Below, piece after piece: positions 1-12,600 of a stretch of DNA of 64,000 bases. The stretch spans positions 11,871,001-11,935,000 of the forward strand of contig NC_083508.1 in the NCBI RefSeq assembly GCF_032362555.1, read 5' to 3'. The notes beneath the pieces are model-generated. The model ran no database searches. It saw nothing but the letters and a program-made list of their open reading frames with translations, and was not told the origin of the DNA. Source of the stretch: Amyelois transitella (Eukaryota; Arthropoda; Insecta; Lepidoptera; Pyralidae). Position 1 is the first letter of the stretch. Each line of letters starts with the position of its first letter. Made by a program: the position numbers and the translations under genes.

Positions 1-33
1 TATTTAACCTTGGTAACATTAAATAATTATTAT

Positions 34-264
34 GTGCCGTGTGGTTCCCGGCATCAATACAAAAAAAGAATAGGACCACTCCATCTCTTTCCCATGGATG
101 TCGTAAAAGGCGACTAAGGGATAGGCTTACAAACTTGGGATTCTTTTTTAGGCGTTGGGTAAGCAACTTGTCACTATTTGAATTCAGTTCAGTCTTTTCT
201 ATACTGTTGGCTCTGTCTACCTCGCAAGGGATATAGACGTGACCATATGTATGTATGTATGTAA
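34..264 (+). mobile_element. SINE family A, near-complete copy
   Basis: Starts GCCGTGTGGTTCCCGGC and ends in GTATGT repeats. The same roughly 230-260 bp sequence recurs many times in both orientations in this window (for example 6438-6702, 32773-32992, and reversed at 10763-11018 and 45322-45595). Short length, dispersed copies and a simple-repeat tail fit a lepidopteran SINE. I do not assign a published family name. Confidence 0.8.
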
Positions 265-636
265 TTATTATTTTTAATTTTCTTTTTCAAGTTTAGACCA
301 ATTAAAAGGTTTGAACTTTGCTAGCTGGCATGCATGCATTTTTTAGCAACAAAATTGAGGGCTGTATATTTTTTTTATAAAAAATAAATTTAAAGTCGTT
401 TCTCTCTGGTTTGTGGCCAATAAGCATGTTGCTTCTTTTAATTTCTTTCCATTCTTTCAGTCATTATACAAAAGTCTAATAGGGTAGTTATTTATTTAGT
501 TAAACCAACAGCAGTTACATACTACATTTACAAAAACAGTGTCATAATAATTCTAATGTATGCTTCAATTTTAGGTCTTTATAACAAATATATGAAATGT
601 CTATGCTCTTCATTGACTTTTGCAATAAATCCGCAG

Positions 637-3600
637 GCATTTCGAAAACAATATAATCGAGAAGAGCGTCCACACGCCCGCCGTGGTCCTCTTCTACACG
701 GACTGGTGTTTCGACTGCGTTCGCTCGGCGGCCGCGTGGCGGCGCCTCGTGGACGCCCTGCAGCCGCTCGGCGTCACCATGGCGACCGTGCACGCGGGGC
801 ACGAGGCGGGGCTCGCGCGCCGCGTCGGCGTACACGGCGTGCCGTGTTTGACGCTGGTGCTGGACAAACATGTGTACGTGTATAAGGAGGGGCTGTCGTC
901 TATGCCAAAGATTTTGGGTAAGTTGTCGTATAGATATACTTTTGGTTGTACTGTCACGGAGAAAGTTAAATTTTTGCCGAAGATTTTGGGTGAGTCTTAT
1001 AGTAGACTAGCTTTTGCCCGCGGCTTCGCCCGCGCAAATGTATTTTAGATTATAAGGATACGCCATAAAATTTCACCCACTTTTTAATCCCTTATCGTGC
1101 GGGACTGTTTTCAGTTTATATCTTTTTTTTTAATTCATATGGCTTCTCCCGTCTTGTCCCGTCTCTTTTCGTTCTGTTCCGTCCTGTCCCAACCTGTTGT
1201 GTCCCGTCCTGCCCCGTCCAGTCCTATCCTGTCCCATCCTATTTAGTGCCATCCTGCTTTCTGCAACTGATACGTATTTTTTACTAACCAATATTTAAGA
1301 CTTCTCGCACTTCGACACCCATCAAAAAACGAAGTTTCATACAAACTTCTAACCCTTATTTTTCGCCCATGAGATGCAGTTTTCAAAATCCAATGTTTTA
1401 ATGATTATTTCATAGTAACCAAAATTAAACTCTAAAATGTCATGTGCCCAACGTTAAAATTGACGAAATTTCATACAAATTTACAACCCCTATTTCACCG
1501 CGATAGGAATGCAATTTTTAAAATCTTATTAGATACTGTATTCGAATTTTTTACTAAACAAAATATCATTTCATGTGTCCAACATTAAAAATGACAAAGT
1601 TTCATACAAACTTACCACCCCTATTTCACCCCTATAGGAGTGCAATTTTCAAAATCCAATAAACCGTGAATTTAAATCTAATGTGTCCAACCCTAAAAAT
1701 GACGAAGTTTCATACAAAGTTGCAACCCCTATTTCACCCCCTTAGGAATAGAATTTCCAAAAATCCTTTCTTAGCGGATCCCTCCTAATTAAAAGCTACC
1801 TTCCTGCAAAATTTCATCTTTATTGGCACAGTAGATTTCGAAATTTCGTGATTCCTAAGTGAGTGTTTTTCGCTTTTATATATATAGATAAGTCGTTCAC
1901 GTCCACTTATTCGGAGTAGATTTTTGCCCTCGTCGATAACTGTGTGGCTTTGACAATTTGAGCAAAACTCAGTAACTTTGTAGAATTCTTGCAGCCGCTT
2001 GGCGTTACCATGGCGATCGTACTTACATGAGAGACACGAGGCGGGCCTTGCAAGCCATGTCTAAAGGAATATGCATCTATAGGAATTACAAAAGGTCTTT
2101 TGCAACTTGTGTGTTGAGACCTTAAGTTGAGACCTTTACCTATTATCCTACTGGAATATTTTGTATACAAGCTTCTCTTAAGGTCAAGATTAGTAGAGGA
2201 ACTGCTATCTGTTCTCTGTAACCACGTTTTTCTCTCATTTTGGCGTGAGCTTCGGAACGTCTGTAATTACATTGACCAGTCATCAAAGCAACTCTATTCC
2301 TTACAGAATTCATCCGCTGGAAGTTCCCATACAAGATGGTGCGGCCCATAAACGATGGAAATGTAGAGTCTTTCGTCTCTGATTTCGAAGACAACAAGGT
2401 GAAAGCGCTGATCTTTGAAGAGCGACCGAACATACGGCTGAGATACCTGATCACAGCGTTCCATTATAGGAATAGAGTGGCATTTGGGTGAGTATTGTGT
2501 TTCTAAGGTATGTAGACGGATGTATGTAGGACGTGACTTTCTTTGCGAAAACAAAAGGCTAAACGGCAATGTCAAGATCTTTACAGAACACACAGATTTT
2601 TATGTGTGATTTTATGTGGTATATATTTAGATTACTATGTGGCCTGGCATAAGATCCTTTTCTGTGGTTTAACCTAAAATTTTACTGTATAAAAATAGTG
2701 TATAAAATCACACTCTGAATGGAACTTACTCAAGAAATTACTTTATTTGTAAATCAATTACAGCCTTATTTGTAAACATGACTTAAATTTTAAGACACTC
2801 TTTTAAGTCTTACTTAAGAAAAATCGTATTCGTAAACATAAAAGAATTTTTATAGAGTTAAAAATTCTTCTTAAACAGTCTCTTAAATTGCTGTCAAATT
2901 AAAAAGCATCGGACGCTTGTTAGGGGCTTAAGCAACAACATGGCGGATTAGCCACAGCTGATGCCATTTGACGCCGATGACCATTTCTCTCTCATGTTGC
3001 GTTTTGTTTACATTTTTTGGAACTTATCTTTCGTTTCGTGTCAATTTTGTATGTTAATTCACAATGAATATTTTATAACTTCGAAGAAAATTATCAGTTT
3101 TGACTAAAACGCTTACATACGTACCTACATACATAAAATCACGCCTCTTTCCCGGAGGGGTAGGCAGAGACTACCTCTTTCCACTTGCCACTACAAAGCT
3201 TACCAAACTAAATTGGCGAACATAAATTATAACTCAACTTTTTTAACGAAGTCGGTCTAAAATAAAAAAAAAAACAATTATGTTACACACTAGCTATGCC
3301 CGCGACTCCGTCCGCGTGGAATAGTTATTTTTGGCATCATTGAAGCCCTCAAGGGTCGATTATTTCTTCGCTCCTTATAGTTGCAGCGTGATTTTATATA
3401 GCCCAAAGCCTTCCTCGATAAAAGGTCTATTCGACGCAAAAAGAATTTTTCAATTCGAACCAGAAGTTCCTGAGATTAACGCGTTCAAACAAACAAACTC
3501 TTCAGGTTTATAATATTAGTGTAGATGTTTCCCTTGTACAATTGACATAATTTATAATATCTCCCCAACAATTTCGCCGACATGACGGCGCGCGACACGC

Positions 3601-6600
3601 AGCGGGTGACAATATGTATGTATGTATGTTTCCCTTGTACAATTGACATTTATTAATATCTCCCCAACAGTTTTGTCGACATGACCGCGCGCGGCACGCA
3701 GCACGCGCGCGGCCGCTTCGGCGTGCAGCGCCACACCGACACCATGGTGCTGCTGAAGGAGGACAGCGCGGAGCCCTGCGCCACGGTCAGCACCGGCGAG
3801 ATCCCCACGCAGACGCTGCGCCAGCTCATATCGGCCAATCAGATGCTGACGCTGCCCAGGCTGTCTGAGCAGGTATTGTGCTGTGTGGAGATTGAGCAGA
3901 CGCTGCGCCAGCTCATATCGGCCAATCAGATGCTGACGCTGCCCAGGCTGTCTGAGCAGGTATTGTGCTGTGTGGAGATTGAGCAGACGCTGCGCCAGCT
4001 CATATCGGCCAATCAGATGCTGACGCTGCCCAGGCTGTCTGAGCAGGTATTGTGCTGTGTGGAGATTGATCAGACGCTGCGCCAGCTCATATCGGCCAAT
4101 CAGATGCTGACGCTGCCCAGGCTGTCTGAGCAGGTATTGTGCTGTGTGGAGATTGATCAGACGCTGCGCCAGCTCATATCGGCCAATCAGATGCTGACGC
4201 TGCCGAGGCTGTCTGAGCAGGTATTGTGCTGTGTGGAGATTGAGCAGACGCTGCGCCAGCTCATATCGGCCAATCAGATGCTGACGCTGCCCAGGCTGTC
4301 TGAGCAGGTATTGTGCTGTGTGGAGATTGAGCAGACGCTGCGCCAGCTCATATCGGCCAATCAGATGCTGACGCTGCCCAGGCTGTCTGAGCAGGTATTG
4401 TGCAGTGTGGTGATTGATCAGACGCTGCGCCAGCTCATATCGGCCAATCAGATGCTGACGCTGCCCAGGCTGTCTGAGCAGGTATTGTGCTGTGTGGAGA
4501 TTGATCAGACGCTGCGCCAGCTCATATCGGCCAATCAGATGCTGACGCTGCCCAGGCTGTCTGAGCAGGTATTGTGCTGTGTGGAGATTGATCAGACGCT
4601 GCGCCAGCTCATATCGGCCAATCAGATGCTGACGCTGCCCAGGCTGTCTGAGCAGGTATTGTGCTGTGTGGAGATTGAGCAGACGCTGCGCCAGCTCATA
4701 TCGGCCAATCAGATGCTGACGCTGCCGAGGATGTCTGAGCAGGTATTGTGCAGTGTGGAGATTGATCAGACGCTGCGCCAGCTCATATCGGCCAATCAGA
4801 TGCTGACGCTGCCGAGGCTGTCTGAGCAGGTATTGTGCAGTGTGGAGATTGATCAGACGCTGCGCCAGCTCATATCGGCCAATCAGATGCTGACGCTGCC
4901 GAGGCTGTCTGAGCAGGTATTGTGCAGTGTGGAGATTGATCAGACGCTGCGCCAGCTCATATCGGCCAGTCAGATGCTGACGCTGCCGAGGCTGTCTGAG
5001 CAGGTATTGTGCTGTGTGGAGATTGATCAGACGCTGCGCCAGCTCATATCGGCCAATCAGATGCTGACGCTGCCGAGGATGTCTGAGCAGGTATTGTGCA
5101 GTGTGGAGATTGATCAGACGCTGCGCCAGCTCATATCGGCCAATCAGATGCTGACGCTGCCCAGGCTGTCTGAGCAGGTATTGTGCTGTGTGGACGTCTT
5201 TTTTTTTTTTACGGGACAAATTACACAGATTGAGTTAGCCTCAAAGTAAGTTCGAGACATTTTTTACGAGATACTAACTCAACGATACTATTTTTATAAT
5301 AAATACTTAGATAGATAAACATCCAAGACCCAGGCCAATCAGAAAAAGTTCTGTTCTCATCATGCCCTGGCCAGGATTACTATACTATTACCGCTGCGCC
5401 ACAGAGGCCGTCAAACATTTTTATTAATTACTAGCTGTCCCGGCAAACGTTGTTTTGCCATATAAATATTGTTTTAAGTAATTTCTAGTTAAGGGTGGGT
5501 AACCCCTAACACTAAGGGGTATGAAAAATAGATGTTGGCCGATTCTCAGACCTACTGAATATGCATGCAAAATTTGGTTAAAATCGGTAAAGTTTCGGAG
5601 GTGTACGGAGACAAACATTGTGACACGAGAATTTTATATACAAGATTATGGAACACTTTATGTCACTTAATAATAATTGTCATATCGTTTGGTTTCACAA
5701 CATTGGTTGATTACGTTTGTAAGCTGTTTAAGTCATATCTGTGACACTACAAACTAGGTGGGGCATTTCTTTGATAAAAAAGTGCTACGCTCAAAGTTGT
5801 ATTATATCATCAGCGTGTAATTTAAAGGAAGTGATTGACGTGTCAACTAATTAAAGTAAAACTGAAATCTAAATTAATTAATGATTTTAAACTTAAGGGT
5901 CGCATTTTACTATTTATAAATAACGTCCGACAAAGTACTTTACTTGCGCGTTATTACCTGTATTATTTATAAATACATATAAACACCTCAAAATCCCTTG
6001 CAGGGTAGACACAGCCCGCAGTCTTGAAAAGACTGATAGGTCACGTACAGCTGTTTGGCTTAATGATAGAATATTATATATTATTTATAAATAATCGGCT
6101 AGACAAACTTTAAAAATCTACAAGCATCAAAATTCACACCTATCAGCTTAATAGGCTGCTAGTGTGTTTAAAGTATAGTACCCGGTTGACCGAGCTTTGC
6201 TCGGTCTACCAGAGATGGCGCTGATATTGTTTTTTAAACGCGGTTTTTAAAATGTTTATATATCTTGGGAACCGAGCTTTTCTCGAACCTAGGACCTTGA
6301 TAAATCGATTCCTTGAGCCGAAAAGCCCCTAATCTGTAACTTTCATGAAAATCGTTGGAGCCGTTTCCGAGATCCTGATTATATATATACAAGAATTGCT
6401 CATTTAAATATATTAGATGTATAATAATAATACTTAATGCCGTGTGTTTCCCGGCACCAATACAAAAAAGAATAGGACCACTCCATCTGTTTCCCATGGA
6501 TGTCGTAAAAGGCGACTAAGGGATAGGCTTACAAACTTGGGATTATTTTTTAGGCGATGTGCCAGCAACTTGTCACTATTTGAATCTCAATTCTATCATT

Positions 6601-9600
6601 AAGCCAAATAGCTGAACGTGGCCATTTAGTCTTTCAAGACTGTTGGCCCTGTCTACCTCGCAAGGGATATGGACGTGATGATATGTTTGTATGTATGTAT
6701 GTGTATTTATAATTAATAATGTTTCACAGAGTGTGTTCGACACAGTGTGCCCCGTGGAGTGGCGCGCCAACCGCCGCAGGCTGTGCTGCGTGCTGCTCTG
6801 CGGCGCCGGCGCCGGCGCAGCGCGCGACGAGCTGCGGAGGATGGCCCGCGCCGCGCCCGATAGGCTGCAGTACGCCTATGTGTACACTCACAAGCAGCCT
6901 TACTTCGTACAAGCACTGGCTAATGGATCTGGTAAGCAACATACATACATAAAATCACGCCTCTTTCCCGGAGGGGTAGGCAGAGACTCTTTCCACTTGC
7001 CACGATCTCTGCATACTTCCTTCGCTTCATCCACATTCATAACTCTCTTCATGCAAGCTCGGCGGTTTCGGGTACTTTTGACCCGACCCTTTACCAGGAC
7101 GTCCTTAATTTGATCAAGATACGTTCGTCTAGGTCTTCCCACTCCGACCTTTACCTCCACACTCTCCTTGTATAGCTTGGTAAGCAACATTAATAATAAG
7201 ATATCGTTTGAGACGAATATGTCAATTTAAGAGACCCTTAAGACATGTACTGAGAAGAACTCTGAAGATCGGCCTGGACCACCCTGAAAAGACTGCAATA
7301 CGCTTTGTGTACAATCACAAGCAGCCTTACTTCGTACAAGCATTGGCTAATGGATCTGGTTAGTAAAATCTATACTAATATTATAAAACTGAACAGTTTG
7401 TTTGTTTGTTTGAACGCGCTAATCTCAGGAACTACTGGTTGGAATTGAAAAAATATTTTTGCGTTGAATAGACTATTATCGAGGAAGGCTTTAGGCTTAT
7501 ATACCATCACGCTGCAACTGTAAGAAGCAAAGATATAATGAAAAATGTGAAAAAAACGGGGAAAATTATTCATCCTTGAGGGCTTCAATGATGCCGAAAA
7601 TAATTATTCTACGCGGACGAAGTCGCGAGCTATTTAATAATAAGAATCAGTTAAGATGTCGCTTGAGACGAATATGGCACTTAAAGAGACCCTTAAGACA
7701 TGTATGGAGAAGAACTCTGAACAATGGCCCGGACCGCCCCGGGTAAACTGCAATATGCTTATGTGTACACTTACTTTGTACAAGAACTTGCTAATGGATC
7801 TGGTATGATATATTAACATTAAGAATCATTTAAGATGTCGCCTGTGACAAATATAGTACTTTGAGACTTGACCTTAAGCACCACTCCATTTCTTTCTCAC
7901 GGGTGTTGTTAATGGCGACTAAAGGATAGGTCAGCAACCTAGTCACTATTTGAAACTCAATTCCATCAGAAAGCCATACAGCTGAACCGTGGCCTTTCAA
8001 TCTTTTCAAGACTTTCGGTTCTGTGTGTGCCGCAAGGGATACAGACGTGACTATATGTATGTACAAATATATTGTTCAATTTGCAGGCAGCGACTCATCA
8101 AAAATGGACCACCGCATCGTCATAATATGGCGTCGGGAGGCGACCAGGATCCAGTACGAGTGGCTCAACGAGACGTGGCCGTCCTGCGCACACGCACACT
8201 GCTGGGCCGACGCGGCGTCCACGCAGCCAGACTTGTTGGCGTACCAGCACAAGCTGAACGAGACCAAGAGGGCTTTGGAACAGCTCATCAAGAGGCTGTT
8301 GAAGCCGACTGAGGTTATGGCGTACGAGACTCACGTGCAGGTTAGTTTTTCCGTTTTACTACCTCTGCCTAGTGATTTTGTTCACAGTACCCATGAAAGG
8401 GAGGAAAGGAAGGAAGGAGGGAAGCTTTAGCTTGGAAGATAAAGCTACCCTTCCTGAAAAAAGAAATAAGAATTTAAAAGATGGCGCTAACTGTAGTCGA
8501 TAAAACAGTGAATCTTCAAATCATTGATTATGAAGTCTGTCTATAAATAAGAATCTCAATTGTATATAAGTTTTTACCGTGACTGGTTATTTATTTCTAT
8601 TACAGGAGCTCCTCGACGAGGCAGCACACGGCCCCCTCTGGCGGGCTGTGGTGAAGCTGTGCGAGTGGTGGGAACGAGCCCTGCTCGCCCTGAAGACGCA
8701 CCACGCGGTCTCGCTGGCGTCCGTGCTGGCCACCGTGGCGCTGGTGCTGTGCGCCGGGTACCTCATACAGTACCTCGTGTGAGTATACACGGTGACCGCT
8801 TGCCATCAGCTCCACAGTGTCTCCTCGCCCTGAAGACGCACCACGCGGTCTCGCTGGCGTCCGTGCTGGCCACCGTGGCGCTGGTGCTGTGCGCCGGGTA
8901 CCTCATACAGTACCTCGTGTGAGTATACACGGTGACCGCTTGCCATCAGCTCCACAGTGTCTCCTCGCCCTGAAGACGCACCACGCGGTCTCGCTGGCGT
9001 CCGTGCTGGCCACCGTGGCGCTGGTGCTGTGCGCCGGGTACCTCATACAGTACCTCGTGTGAGTATACACGGTGACCGCTTGCCATCAGCTCCACAGTGT
9101 CTCCTCGCCCTGAAGACGCACCACGCGGTCTCGCTGGCGTCCGTGCTGGCCACCGTGGCGCTGGTGCTGTGCGCCGGGTACCTCATACAGTACCTCGTGT
9201 GAGTATACACGGTGACCGCTTGCCATCAGCTCCACAGTGTCTCCTCGCCCTGAAGACGCACCACGCGGTCTCGCTGGCGTCCGTGCTGGCCACCGTGGCG
9301 CTGGTGCTGTGCGCCGGGTACCTCATACAGTACCTCGTGTGAGTATACACGGTGACCGCTTGCCATCAGCTCCACAGTGTCTCCTCGCCCTGAAGACGCA
9401 CCACGCGGTCTCGCTGGCGTCCGTGCTGGCCACCGTGGCGCTGGTGCTGTGCGCCGGGTACCTCATACAGTACCTCGTGTGAGTATACACGGTGACCGCT
9501 TGCCATCAGCTCCACAGTGTCTCCTCGCCCTGAAGACGCACCACGCGGTCTCGCTGGCGTCCGTGCTGGCCACCGTGGCGCTGGTGCTGTGCGCCGGGTA

Positions 9601-12600
9601 CCTCATACAGTACCTCGTGTGAGTATACACGGTGACCGCTTGCCATCAGCTCCACAGTGTCTCCTCGCCCTGAAGACGCACCACGCGGTCTCGCTGGCGT
9701 CCGTGCTGGCCACCGTGGCGCTGGTGCTGTGCGCCGGGTACCTCATACAGTACCTCGTGTGAGTATACACGGTGACCGCTTGCCATCAGCTCCACAGTGT
9801 CTCCTCGCCCTGAAGACGCACCACGCGGTCTCGCTGGCGTCCGTGCTGGCCACCGTGGCGCTGGTGCTGTGCGCCGGGTACCTCATACAGTACCTCGTGT
9901 GAGTATACACGGTGACCGCTTGCCATCAGCTCCACAGTGTCTCCTCGCCCTGAAGACGCACCACGCGGTCTCGCTGGCGTCCGTGCTGGCCACCGTGGCG
10001 CTGGTGCTGTGCGCCGGGTACCTCATACAGTACCTCGTGTGAGTATACACGGTGACCGCTTGCCATCAGCTCCACAGTGTCTCCTCGCCCTGAAGACGCA
10101 CCACGCGGTCTCGCTGGCGTCCGTGCTGGCCACCGTGGCGCTGGTGCTGTGCGCCGGGTACCTCATACAGTACCTCGTGTGAGTATACACGGTGACCGCT
10201 TGCCATCAGCTCCACAGTGTCTCCTCGCCCTGAAGACGCACCACGCGGTCTCGCTGGCGTCCGTGCTGGCCACCGTGGCGCTGGTGCTGTGCGCCGGGTA
10301 CCTCATACAGTACCTCGTGTGAGTATACACGGTGACCGCTTGCCATCAGCTCCACAGTGTCTCCTCGCCCTGAAGACGCACCACGCGGTCTCGCTGGCGT
10401 CCGTGCTGGCCACCGTGGCGCTGGTGCTGTGCGCCGGGTACCTCATACAGTACCTCGTGTGAGTATACACGGTGACCGCTTGCCATCAGCTCCACAGTGT
10501 CTCCTCGCCCTGAAGACGCACCACGCGGTCTCGCTGGCGTCCGTGCTGGCCACCGTGGCGCTGGTGCTGTGCGCCGGGTACCTCATACAGTACCTCGTGT
10601 GAGTATACATACCATACAGTACCTGCGTCTTCAGGGCGAGGAGACACTGTGGAGCTGATGGCAAGCGGTCATCGTGTTACTGTGGAAAAGTCTAATTTTT
10701 GTTAAATGTGAAAATATTTGAACCTATCAGCTTATAACATCGCCCCACTACCAATTCAATTCTTACATACATATGGTCACGTCTATATCCCTTGCGGGGT
10801 GGGCAGAGCCAATAGTCTTAAAAAGACTGGATGGCCACGTTCAGCTGTTTGGCTCAATGATAGAATTGAGATTCAAATAGTGACAGGTTGCTAACCCATC
10901 GCCTAAAAAAGAATCCCAAGTTTGTAAGCCTATCCCTTTGTCGACTTTTACGACATCCATTGGAAAGAGATTAAGTGGTCCTATTCTTTTGTGTATTGGT
11001 GCCGGGAGCCACACGGCTCCTTGAATTCTTATATTTATTATCTAATCATCCATTGTCATCATTTATTTTATATTATTATCGCAGACGCGTAGAAGAAGAA
11101 TCTATTCAGCGTCAGAAAGAAGAGCGTCGCAAACAGAGCAATAATAAGAAGAATAACAACGAGCCGCCGCCCGAGATGAGATTACACGAACTCAGGGCGG
11201 AAAAATATAACGGGCTGGTCAGGTAATGTTCTCTGCACATAAGTATCACGTCTAAATTTATAGCGAGGTGAATAGAATAGAATAGCATAGAATATTTATT
11301 TGCTTCTGACTAGGGTTTACAAAAGATGTAAAAACAAAACATATTTCCTCCTGGTCAGCTATTAATTATAGCATGCAAATTATTATAAAATTATACATAA
11401 GTCACTTAAGTCAATTAATTCATTCTTAATAAAATGATAAAATATTATGTCAAATTGTTACAATAAATAAAAGAAAAAATTACTTCATACTTGTACTGGT
11501 GTACAGATCAGATAGTATCAAGACTGAAAGGTCACGTTAAACTAATGTGTGAATGTGTAATTATTAAAAACAACTGACATTTTCCTATGAATTAATCAGG
11601 CGTGGAATTGTTGTTTTGTTAATATCACTATTTTAAAATCATATATAACGATTTATATTATTTTTTTACAAAGTATTTGCAATAAAACTTGAAACCGCGT
11701 TATCTGTGAACAGGCAGAAAAAAATTCTAGAAATATTTCGTTTCTTAATTTTTTTCTTTCAATATATCTTGTATTGCAAAACTTAATATATGTACAAACT
11801 TCATTTACAATTTTATTTATATGGTTCATAGAATTCAAGGTTTTTTTTTCAGATTACTTAAGCCAGGGTGCCGGACAATAGTGCTCCTAGTGGACATGCA
11901 AAGCCGGGTGCAGCTCTTGTCCAAATTCCACAAGATTGTGTGGCCTTATCGCAAGTGAGTACGCAATTAAATAACGAACTATTATATGATGAGAAAAGAA
12001 ACGACATTACCTATTTATTTATTTATTTAGGGACACCACAACAGGTTACGTGATAACATTCTAAAAAATACACTCACAAAATTTAATTCAAGCATGAAAC
12101 CCAATTACAGCCGGTTACGACTACATAAATGTGGAAAAAAAGAACAAGAAAAAAAAAACGAAAAACATAAAATATATGTTTGATAGGAGGACTGAATCTT
12201 AGTTTTAAATTTAAATAAAGAATTACACCTAGAAGAAAGCCGACGAAAAAAATCCGCAGTTAGTACTCGAACGTTACCGAATTGATGACTGTGGTTTGGT
12301 TAAATTTATACTTTATCAGGACTTATAAAAATTGTATTTCTGAACGAATTGTTAGTAAAATTTAAATTAATTTAAGTAAAATAAAAATTTATGTTCATAA
12401 ATTTTTATTCGTTTTTACGGGACATTTAAACATGACATAATAAAGTCATATAATATCTTTTGGTTTCACAACATTGGTTGTCGTCAAATAAAAGACTTAA
12501 GACTAAGTTTACTGCCGCGTCAAAGCGACAGTGCAGAAGAAGTGATAACGAACTGCACTGCATCATTTTCTTCAATAACGTCATCTTCACAATTATCCGA

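Noticed and set aside
3552-5219. A 555-residue minus-strand open frame over the 87-bp array
   Set aside because: It is the reverse of an array whose unit is a multiple of three and free of stops in that frame. The plus strand carries a homologous exon; the minus product is pure repeat.
8560-10602. A series of identical 81-residue plus-strand frames every 140 bp
   Set aside because: Out-of-frame and intronic readings of the 140-bp array, starting in intron sequence; not separate genes.
3810-10612. CRISPR-like or centromere-like satellite array
   Set aside because: No alternating spacers; units join exon and intron sequence of one eukaryotic gene and the arrays are short and local.
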